Of a stretch of 5,161 nucleotides of DNA, positions 1 to 4,695 are shown one piece after another. Made by a program: the position numbers and the translations under genes. Under the pieces are notes generated by a model that made no database searches, was not told the DNA's origin, and worked only from the letters and a program-made list of their open reading frames with translations. Every line of letters begins with the position of its first letter. The stretch's first letter is position 1. Origin of the DNA: Lachnospiraceae bacterium UBA7481 (GTDB lineage: Bacteria > Bacillota > Clostridia > Lachnospirales > Lachnospiraceae); the NCBI GenBank assembly GCA_002478505.1, contig DLOP01000174.1, forward strand, positions 1-5,161, in the 5' to 3' direction.

Positions 1-60
1 TATTATGATGCGGGAAGGGGCATGCGTCATTTCACACAAGCTGATGATGAGCCAAACTGA
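1..60 (+). CDS. Possible 3' end of an unknown upstream gene (partial)
   Basis: Frame 1 is open from the window edge to a TGA at 58-60 and reads YYDAGRGMRHFTQADDEPN. A glycine, arginine and acidic tail is plausible as the end of a real protein, and the next 120 bases are non-coding in character, with several short inverted repeats. Nineteen residues are too few to name a family, and frame 2 is open over a similar length. This is therefore an inference from position only. Confidence 0.3.
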   Translation, partial: YYDAGRGMRHFTQADDEPN

Positions 61-118
61 TTAACATTATAAGTTTGACCGGAGGTCTCCTTTTAACATT
101 ATTGATAGCAATATTGCT
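53..118 (+). terminator. Weak hairpins downstream of the left-edge frame
   Basis: Two small inverted repeats follow or overlap the stop at 58-60. CAAACT (53-58) pairs with AGTTTG (72-77) across a 13-base loop. The 12-base perfect palindrome AGCAATATTGCT (107-118) is followed by TT. Neither has a GC-rich stem with a clean long T-run, so a terminator role for the left-edge gene is only possible. Confidence 0.25.
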
Positions 119-148
119 TTTGGCTAATCTATAACTTTCCGCGTCTGT

Positions 149-171
149 TTAGATATGAACGGAATATCTAA
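149..171. repeat. 8-bp perfect inverted repeat downstream of the AraC-type gene
   Basis: TTAGATAT (149-156) and ATATCTAA (164-171) are exact reverse complements around a 7-base loop. The repeat lies 12 bases past the stop codon of the minus-strand regulator gene. The stem is AU-rich and no T-run follows on either strand. It could protect the mRNA 3' end or be a poor terminator, but it is not a canonical intrinsic terminator. Confidence 0.4.
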
Positions 172-182
172 GAAATATGCTC

Positions 183-929
183 CTACTTTGAAAAGGGCAT
201 AGCCCGGAAATATTTTTTACGGTACTGCAAAGGTGATAAACCGGTTGTTCTTTTAAATACCGCAGAAAAATAGCTCTGGTTGGGATAGGCAAGTATGGCG
301 GAGATTTCTGCCGGGGAATATTCAGAATACAGAAGCATATTTTGTGCCGTGGCAGTTTTCTTTTCCATAATGTAGCCGCTGATAGTCATGCCGGTTTCTT
401 TTTTAAAAAGCCTTGATAAATAAGATGGATTCAGACAGACATAATCTGCCAGCGTTTCTACAGTAATGCGGGTATGAAGATTTTCGTAGATATAATCGAT
501 GCATTTTACTATGGGCTGGGAACAGACTCTCTTTTTTTGAAGATTTTTCATGCGTTTTGCATAATCCAAACACATCGTTGAATGAAGCTCTGCAATTTGT
601 TCCGGCCTGTCGCATAGATCGGCTTTCTGGATATAATAATCGCTGAGGGCATAGCCTTCGGAAAGCGCCATTCCTCCTTCAATGCAATAGCGGGCTATCA
701 TAGCTGTAGTAATAATAAAATGATATCTGATATTATTCAGGGGATTTTTTGATAAAATTCCAAGACCTTGTTTTTCCAGAAGACTTTCCCGGCACATATC
801 TTTCGTTTTATTGATATCTCCTGATTGAATGACAGCATAAAATTCCAATTCCGGTTGATACGGAGCCCGGAAAATATTATTTTCCCTTTGCAGAAATTCT
901 CTGTATGCATGTTCTTTGCGATATTCCAT
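183..929 (-). CDS. AraC-family transcriptional regulator
   Basis: A 248-residue cytoplasmic DNA-binding protein. The C-terminal ~105 residues (about 138-243) form an AraC/XylS double helix-turn-helix domain. The first HTH is at 155-180 (ITVETLADYVCLNPSYLSRL). The second is at 205-230, with the signature NQSYFSAVFKRTTGLSPLQYRKKY at about 217-240 (family consensus F..xFKxxxGxSPxxYR). The N-terminal ~130 residues look all-helical and are not the cupin sensor of classical AraC; this helical type is common in Clostridia, and its ligand cannot be read from the sequence. The start is the ATG at 929, with AGGAG at 939-943, nine bases upstream. The gene is divergent from the GH16 glucanase, which makes that gene its most likely target. 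Its own predicted promoter overlaps a repeat block, suggesting autoregulation (inference). Confidence 0.93.
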   Translation of the reverse strand: MEYRKEHAYREFLQRENNIFRAPYQPELEFYAVIQSGDINKTKDMCRESLLEKQGLGILSKNPLNNIRYHFIITTAMIARYCIEGGMALSEGYALSDYYIQKADLCDRPEQIAELHSTMCLDYAKRMKNLQKKRVCSQPIVKCIDYIYENLHTRITVETLADYVCLNPSYLSRLFKKETGMTISGYIMEKKTATAQNMLLYSEYSPAEISAILAYPNQSYFSAVFKRTTGLSPLQYRKKYFRAMPFSK

Positions 930-985
930 AAGTAATGACTCCTCTCTTCAACACGTTTTATCTGTTTTTATTTTACTTTCTTTTA

Positions 986-1065
986 TATTATGTCATGAAA
1001 CCATCAATAATGTAAAGAAAAAGATATGATAAAAAAAGTAAATATGACATAATAAAATCATCAAT
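986..1065. promoter_or_regulatory. Paired operator-like repeat blocks in the divergent control region
   Basis: TATTATGTCAT (986-996) recurs as its exact reverse complement ATGACATAATA (1044-1054). Because ATGWCAT is nearly symmetric, the same blocks also form a direct repeat: TATGTCAT (989-996) followed by CATCAAT (1002-1008), and TATGACAT (1043-1050) followed by CATCAAT (1059-1065). The copies are 54-57 bp apart, about five helical turns, which suits binding of an AraC-type dimer on one DNA face or looping. One copy covers the regulator's -10, the other the glucanase -35. Sequence identity is seen directly; the binding role is inferred. Confidence 0.5.
987..1016 (-). promoter_or_regulatory. 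Predicted sigma-A promoter of the AraC-type gene
   Basis: Read on the minus strand, TTTACA (1011-1016) and CATAAT (987-992) are separated by 18 bases, each one mismatch from the -35 and -10 consensus. Transcription would start near 980, leaving a leader of about 50 bases before the ATG. The -10 lies inside the left arm of the 11-bp inverted repeat at 986-996, so a protein bound there should block this promoter. Confidence 0.45.
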
Positions 1066-1075
1066 TTATTATAAT
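1044..1075 (+). promoter_or_regulatory. Predicted promoter of the GH16 glucanase gene
   Basis: A perfect TATAAT lies at 1070-1075. The best -35 match is ATGACA (1044-1049, five of six bases), but the spacer is 20 bases rather than 17, and at normal spacing there is only the poor ACATAA. A good -10 with a poorly placed -35 is typical of activator-dependent promoters, and the -35 sits inside the right repeat block. Transcription would begin near 1082. Confidence 0.5.
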
Positions 1076-1114
1076 ACGCTGTCGGATAATCGTACTGTAC
1101 ATATAAAAACAGAA

Positions 1115-1121
1115 AGGAGAG
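1115..1121 (+). promoter_or_regulatory. Ribosome binding site of the GH16 gene, ambiguous start
   Basis: AGGAGAG at 1115-1121 is five bases before a TTG at 1127 and eleven bases before an in-frame ATG at 1133. The TTG spacing is slightly short and the ATG spacing slightly long, so the sequence alone does not settle the start. Either gives a working lipoprotein signal; they differ by two residues. An out-of-frame ATG at 1122 is too close to be used. Confidence 0.6.
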
Positions 1122-1126
1122 ATGTA

Positions 1127-2548
1127 TTGGTTATGAAAAAAAAGAGTTTAGTAATGATGGCTGCAATGGCATTATCCCTGATTTTTGCAGGTTGTAATAA
1201 TTCTGTTGCGGACAATGTCACTCCGGAGGATGGAGAAGGTCAGACGGTTAATGATCAGGAGGAAGTGGCGCAGACGCAGGTTCCCGAACTGGAGGGATAT
1301 GAACTGTTGTGGCATGATGAGTTTGATTCTGACACACTTGATGAGTCTATCTGGAATTATGAACCCCATGAGCCGGGATGGACAAATGAAGAATTGCAGG
1401 AATATACTGTGGGCACCGACAATGTTTTTCTCCGGGATGGTAAACTGGTCATTAAGGCGATCATGACTGAGGGTGAAAACGGTAATCCTTATTATACGTC
1501 GGGTAAAGTTACCAGCCAGAATAAAGAAGATTTTATGTATGGTAAAGTGGTAGTTAGCGCTAAAGTTCCGGAAGGACAGGGACTCTGGCCGGCGATCTGG
1601 ATGATGCCTACCGATGAAAGCTATTACGGGCAGTGGCCTAAGTGCGGTGAAATCGATATTATGGAGGTTTTGGGTAACCAGACGGACATGGCGTATTGTA
1701 CCGTTCATTATGGAGAGCCTCATGCAGAACAGCAGGGAACCTACCAGCTTAACGGCACGACTTTCGCAGAAGATTTTCATGAGTATTCCGTAGAATGGGA
1801 ACCGGGGGAAATGAGATGGTATATCGACAATCAACTTGTCCTTACGGTAAACGACTGGTTTACCGCAGAGTCAGGACAAGACGAAAAACCGTATCCGGCG
1901 CCTTTTAACCAGACTTTCTTCGTACAGATGAATCTGGCGGTTGGCGGAACATGGCCCGGCAATCCCGATGAAACAACGGATTTTGAGAAAGCGGAGTTTG
2001 AAATAGATTATGTCAGGGTTTACCAGAAGCCGGAATATGACACCAACGTAGAAAAGCCGGAAGCTGAATTCCGGGAGATCCTTCCGGATGGCAATCTGGT
2101 ATATAACGGCGATTTTGCGGAAGCGGAAGCCTTGGATGATGAAGAAAACTGGTATTTTCTGCTTTTTGAAGGCGGAGAGGGTTCGGCAAAGATCGAGGAC
2201 GGCGTATTGACCATTTCGACGGAAGCGATGGGAAGCGTTGATTATTCCGTACAAATAGTACAGCCACAGCTTCCTATGATAAAAGGAACTAGCTATCGGT
2301 TGACATTTGAAGCCTGCGCCGCGGAGGAAAGGGACATGATCGTATGCGTTTCCGCTCCTACTGCGGGATGGATCCGTTATCTGGAGGATACGCGGTTATC
2401 TATGACAACCGAATGGCAGACTTATACCTATGATTTTACCATGACTTCAAAGGATGATAATAACGGACGTCTGGAGTTTAACATGGGTAATAAGGGTTCT
2501 ACCGCGGAAATATATATCAGAAATGTAAGAATTGAGATCGTGGAATAA
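1127..2548 (+). CDS. Secreted GH16 beta-glucanase (laminarinase-like) lipoprotein with C-terminal CBM4/9-like domain
   Basis: A 473-residue exported enzyme (471 from the ATG at 1133). Residues 1-23 are a lipoprotein signal peptide: KKK, a hydrophobic core, then the lipobox IFAGC with C23 as the lipid anchor. An acidic linker runs to about 55. The GH16 domain spans about 57-300, with GLWPAIWMMP (152-161) and catalytic motif EIDIME: nucleophile E175, D177 and acid/base E180. EXDXXE is the beta-bulge form typical of laminarinases and agarases rather than lichenases. NLAVGGTWPG (269-278) and IDYVRVYQ (293-300) also fit endo-beta-1,3-glucanases. Residues about 320-473 begin NLVYNGDF and resemble CBM4/9 carbohydrate-binding modules. 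The enzyme should cut beta-1,3-glucan at the cell surface; exact substrate is inferred. No transporter or further glycosidase lies in the window. Confidence 0.93.
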   Translation: MVMKKKSLVMMAAMALSLIFAGCNNSVADNVTPEDGEGQTVNDQEEVAQTQVPELEGYELLWHDEFDSDTLDESIWNYEPHEPGWTNEELQEYTVGTDNVFLRDGKLVIKAIMTEGENGNPYYTSGKVTSQNKEDFMYGKVVVSAKVPEGQGLWPAIWMMPTDESYYGQWPKCGEIDIMEVLGNQTDMAYCTVHYGEPHAEQQGTYQLNGTTFAEDFHEYSVEWEPGEMRWYIDNQLVLTVNDWFTAESGQDEKPYPAPFNQTFFVQMNLAVGGTWPGNPDETTDFEKAEFEIDYVRVYQKPEYDTNVEKPEAEFREILPDGNLVYNGDFAEAEALDDEENWYFLLFEGGEGSAKIEDGVLTISTEAMGSVDYSVQIVQPQLPMIKGTSYRLTFEACAAEERDMIVCVSAPTAGWIRYLEDTRLSMTTEWQTYTYDFTMTSKDDNNGRLEFNMGNKGSTAEIYIRNVRIEIVE

Positions 2549-2565
2549 AAAACGGTCCGACAAAA

Positions 2566-2593
2566 TTCCCTGTCAGAGAAATCTGGCAGGGAA
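2566..2593. terminator. Intrinsic terminator hairpin between convergent genes
   Basis: A 12-pair stem (2566-2577 with 2582-2593) includes one T-G wobble and closes on a GAAA tetraloop. The core is CCCTG/CAGGG. It starts 17 bases after the GH16 stop and 53 bases past the stop of the minus-strand 129-residue gene. On the minus strand the stem is followed by TTTTG; on the plus strand it is followed by the weaker AAATTATTG. It probably serves the minus-strand unit best and may stop GH16 transcription too. Confidence 0.7.
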
Positions 2594-2645
2594 AATTATT
2601 GCAAGAAACATAACGATTTTCACATGTGTAACAGGTGTTTCAACA

Positions 2646-3035
2646 TCAATAATTATACGGATATATCCATATATTATTATATCTGACCGTAAATGATGCA
2701 AAACTTCCTTTGTTAAGCTGAACACAGTTACTTTCAATCTCAACCATGTCAAGACAATCCATTGCAAGTCGTACGTAATATATATCTTCGTCTATGTCCT
2801 CAACCTGACAGTTAAAAACAACCATATCATCACATATAGATGTACTAAAATTACGTATTAAACTTTGGGATATCTTTTTTTCAAATTTCTCATATGACAA
2901 TTCAATAAAATATGTATATTTTACAACAGGTTTTTCTCTATATTTCCATACGCCTTTGATCTTTCCAATCTCTGTAGTCCCAGTTACAATTATTTTATCG
3001 TTCTCATATTCTATTTTATCTACTTCCAATTTCAT
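2646..3035 (-). CDS. Hypothetical small soluble protein, possible immunity protein
   Basis: A 129-residue protein that I do not recognise. It has no signal peptide or membrane segment. It is rich in predicted beta-strands (IIVTGTTEIGKIKGVWKY, YTYFIELSY, MVVFNCQVED, YYVRLAMD) and acidic, with D/E clusters around residues 79-99. The start is well supported: ATG at 3035 with GGAG at 3044-3047, eight bases upstream. The ATG overlaps, as ATGA, the stop of a short broken frame just upstream. The gene is last in the minus-strand group behind a HAD hydrolase and ends before a convergent terminator. Its size, acidity, AT-richness and position after a coding remnant resemble orphan immunity genes of polymorphic toxin loci, but this is inference from context and not a family match. 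Confidence 0.75.
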   Translation of the reverse strand: MKLEVDKIEYENDKIIVTGTTEIGKIKGVWKYREKPVVKYTYFIELSYEKFEKKISQSLIRNFSTSICDDMVVFNCQVEDIDEDIYYVRLAMDCLDMVEIESNCVQLNKGSFASFTVRYNNIWIYPYNY

Positions 3036-3221
3036 CTTAACATCTCCACTATATTAACAAACGGCACATTCAACTTTGGGCATGCCTGTAAAAACTTGTA
3101 GTTCTTTTTCCCCCTTTCAAAATTCGATTTGTCGATTACAAAATCCTACGTCTAACGCCCTCTCGGTAAGTTGAAGCTTGTCAGCTGCTATTTTTCCTAT
3201 ATTTCTGGCTGTGGGAATACT
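3032..3221 (-). pseudogene. Decayed coding remnant upstream of the 129-residue gene
   Basis: Two short frames on the minus strand look protein-like. The downstream frame covers 3035-3145 (37 codons, stop 3032-3034) and ends KNYKFLQACPKLNVPFVNIV-EMLR. Its TGA overlaps the ATG of the next gene as ATGA, the usual mark of translational coupling. The upstream frame covers 3120-3221 (34 codons) and contains ARNIGKIAADKLQLTERALDV. A frameshift near 3140-3150 would join them into about 60 residues. No start codon with an SD is visible and stops block both frames upstream. I read this as the 3' remnant of a lost gene that once preceded the small gene. The family is unknown, and chance open frames remain possible. 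Confidence 0.4.
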
Positions 3222-3234
3222 TCAAACAGCTTTA

Positions 3235-3930
3235 CTATAGCTTTGGCAACCCAGTTGTCATAATATTCACCAATTCAGGGAGTGAATGAATCACAAAATC
3301 CGGCTGAGGCGAGAGTTCCGTATTTTTATAAAGAGCCTTACGATCCAAAAGCACCGTTTTCATTCCAACCTTTTGAGGTCCACATACATCATCTATATAA
3401 CTGTCCCCCACAAATAAGCATTCTTCCGCCAACCAACCGCTTCTACGTAAAATTGTCTTATAGAATTTTATGTCCGGTTTATAGACCTGCATATCTTCTG
3501 AGGTGTAAATATGCGAAAAGGAAAGCTGATTCAATTCAAGATAATAAAGCAATGAATCTGTATCTGTCGTTGAGCCGATCGCAATATCTATATTAACACT
3601 TGCGAGCTTTTCTAACGCTTCATAAACATCTGAAAAAACCAATCTTTCTGCAAACAAAGAGTGAATCATTGGTGTTACCTCTTTTGAGGCGTCTGCGACT
3701 ATCCCGTATTGAGCGAATGTTTCTGACAGACTGACTTCAAACAGAGTTTTTTCATTCAAAAATATCGGTGTATACATTTTTTGTCTTTTCTTTTCTTTCC
3801 AAGCTTCATAAAATTCTTTGGCATCTACATGGACACCGACATTAAAAAGTATTTGTTCAACCGCTTTTATCGAGTTGTTTCCGGTGTCAATTAGTGTTCC
3901 AAAGCAGTCAAAAATGATATGTCTGATCAT
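3235..3930 (-). CDS. HAD-superfamily hydrolase (haloacid dehalogenase-like, subfamily IA)
   Basis: A 231-residue cytoplasmic hydrolase with a Rossmann core and an alpha-helical cap at about 15-95. Motif I is FDCFGTLID with nucleophile D8. Motif II is IGSTTD with S120. Motif III is YKPD with K151. Motif IV is VGDSYIDD with D176 and D180/D181. The length is normal for the family. The residue two after the nucleophile is F10, not the Asp that acts as acid/base in most HAD phosphatases; aromatic residues here are typical of the L-2-haloacid dehalogenase branch and of many uncharacterised relatives. The substrate cannot be named. A longer opening from GTG at 3945 is rejected because its first codons are the Shine-Dalgarno GGAGAG (3938-3943), seven bases before the ATG at 3930. 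It follows the membrane protein gene by 55 bases on the same strand, so co-transcription is likely. Confidence 0.88.
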   Translation of the reverse strand: MIRHIIFDCFGTLIDTGNNSIKAVEQILFNVGVHVDAKEFYEAWKEKKRQKMYTPIFLNEKTLFEVSLSETFAQYGIVADASKEVTPMIHSLFAERLVFSDVYEALEKLASVNIDIAIGSTTDTDSLLYYLELNQLSFSHIYTSEDMQVYKPDIKFYKTILRRSGWLAEECLFVGDSYIDDVCGPQKVGMKTVLLDRKALYKNTELSPQPDFVIHSLPELVNIMTTGLPKL

Positions 3931-3937
3931 ACTATGT

Positions 3938-3943
3938 CTCTCC
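3938..3943 (-). promoter_or_regulatory. Ribosome binding site that fixes the HAD start at 3930
   Basis: GGAGAG on the minus strand lies seven bases before ATG 3930. It would be inside the coding sequence if the GTG at 3945 were used, so the shorter protein, beginning MIRHIIFD, is preferred. Confidence 0.75.
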
Positions 3944-3985
3944 ACGAAATATAAGCTCTTTCAACAACTTGAATTTATCTTCCTT

Positions 3986-4552
3986 TTACTTATTTCTTCT
4001 AATCAGCTTATTAAGCATATGAAGTATATAGCCTAACACCCATAATATAATTGCAAGCACAAAGATAATTATAATTGGAACGATTCCACTATAATCCATA
4101 AAAATCAAACTAGCAGGAAATGGACAACTTCCGCTTATCTTAAAAAGTATAAATGCGAACAACATATATAACAACGGAAAGACAACAACCGAAAAAGTGC
4201 CTTTCCAATTCATAGTTCTCTGATCACAGAATATAAACCAATAAACAGCTAAAATGATTGGATTTATAATATGTATAAACCAAAAAGCACCATCCAAATT
4301 TAGTCTAATTACTACTGTTGCAATAAAAATAACAAATATATCAGTCAAACATGCCAAATAAATACAAGAATTCAGCAACTTACCATTTTTTTGTTGTTGT
4401 AAAAAAGATATAAAAAATATAGCACCCACCAGAATTCCAGATGTAAAGCAATATTCACTCATATGTGAGACATCTTTATAATACCCTAGTATAACGCTTA
4501 TAATGAACAAAACGCTTAAAACCAACTCAATATATTTTCTAATCTTACTCAT
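3986..4552 (-). CDS. Six-helix integral membrane protein, Pr6Pr / FAR-17a-AIG1-like
   Basis: A 188-residue protein with six predicted membrane helices at about 7-23, 36-52, 61-82, 90-107, 119-137 and 157-180, and a basic C-terminus (NKLIRRNK). The layout and several residues fit the bacterial Pr6Pr group related to FAR-17a/AIG1: H94 and P98 in FIHIINPIILAVYW, FPLLYMLFAFILFK (125-138), CPFP followed by a short loop and D153. In eukaryotes members of that fold hydrolyse fatty-acid esters of hydroxy fatty acids, but the bacterial proteins are largely uncharacterised, so no substrate is claimed. The start is ATG at 4552 with AGGAG at 4560-4564, seven bases upstream; a longer TTG opening at 4588 lacks such support. 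It is the first gene of the minus-strand group and has its own predicted promoter. Confidence 0.8.
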   Translation of the reverse strand: MSKIRKYIELVLSVLFIISVILGYYKDVSHMSEYCFTSGILVGAIFFISFLQQQKNGKLLNSCIYLACLTDIFVIFIATVVIRLNLDGAFWFIHIINPIILAVYWFIFCDQRTMNWKGTFSVVVFPLLYMLFAFILFKISGSCPFPASLIFMDYSGIVPIIIIFVLAIILWVLGYILHMLNKLIRRNK

Positions 4553-4559
4553 CGTTTTT

Positions 4560-4564
4560 CTCCT
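4560..4564 (-). promoter_or_regulatory. Ribosome binding site that fixes the membrane protein start at 4552
   Basis: AGGAG on the minus strand is seven bases from ATG 4552. The alternative TTG at 4588 would overlap the predicted -10 (4588-4593) and so would lie upstream of the transcription start, which argues strongly against it. Confidence 0.75.
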
Positions 4565-4587
4565 GTAAACTACGGTTTGTAAGTGCA

Positions 4588-4616
4588 ATTATAACCTATT
4601 TCTAACGTGTACACAA
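4588..4616 (-). promoter_or_regulatory. Predicted promoter of the membrane protein / HAD group
   Basis: On the minus strand a perfect TATAAT (4588-4593) stands 17 bases from TTGTGT (4611-4616), a half-matching -35. Transcription would start near 4580, about 28 bases before the ATG. The palindrome GTGTACAC (4607-4614) overlaps the -35 and could be an operator. Confidence 0.5.
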
Positions 4617-4639
4617 CTTTGAAAAGGGAGTTGTTTTTT
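4613..4639 (+). terminator. Terminator-like hairpin in the leader of the macrodomain gene
   Basis: ACAACT (4613-4618) pairs with AGTTGT (4629-4634), extendable by two T-G wobbles to an eight-pair stem with loop GAAAAG. It is followed on the plus strand by an unbroken T-run at 4634-4639. This is the shape of a small intrinsic terminator, though the stem is GC-poor. It could block read-through from the left into the macrodomain gene, or act as an attenuator if transcription starts left of 4613. Confidence 0.4.
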
Positions 4640-4662
4640 ATAGCAAAATATGCAAATATAAA
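4619..4662 (+). promoter_or_regulatory. Possible promoter region of the macrodomain gene
   Basis: The stretch is strongly AT-rich and contains TTGAAA (4619-4624), TTGTTT (4631-4636), TATAGC (4639-4644) and TATAAA (4657-4662), but no pair has the usual 16-18 base spacing. A promoter is expected here because the gene is divergent from its left neighbour; its exact elements are not resolved. Confidence 0.25.
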
Positions 4663-4695
4663 ATTAACACAATCGAACGAAAGGCGGCGCTTAAA

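Noticed and set aside
61..102. Direct repeat TTAACATTAT as target-site duplication of a mobile element
   Set aside because: Only 22 bases separate the copies, with no transposase or terminal inverted repeats; in AT-rich intergenic DNA it is probably chance.
1172..1834. Long open frame on the minus strand opposite the glucanase gene
   Set aside because: It is antisense to a well-supported GH16 domain, has no ribosome binding site or recognisable domain, and its residue content is what reverse translation of the sense gene would give.
1871..2267. Several minus-strand open frames opposite the CBM part of the glucanase
   Set aside because: They overlap each other and the intact sense frame, and show no motif or start signal.
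2594..2645. Riboswitch or small RNA between the convergent genes
   Set aside because: The stretch is only about 50 bases, lies downstream of both genes, and shows no structure beyond the terminator next to it.
3282..3596. Plus-strand open frame opposite the HAD gene
   Set aside because: All HAD motifs are intact on the other strand; this frame has no ribosome binding site and no protein-like motif.
3931..3945. GTG start for the HAD protein at 3945
   Set aside because: The codons from 3945 to 3931 contain the Shine-Dalgarno for ATG 3930, and the core fold begins at MIRHIIFD.
4553..4588. TTG start for the membrane protein at 4588
   Set aside because: It overlaps the predicted -10 and has no ribosome binding site, while ATG 4552 has AGGAG at ideal spacing.
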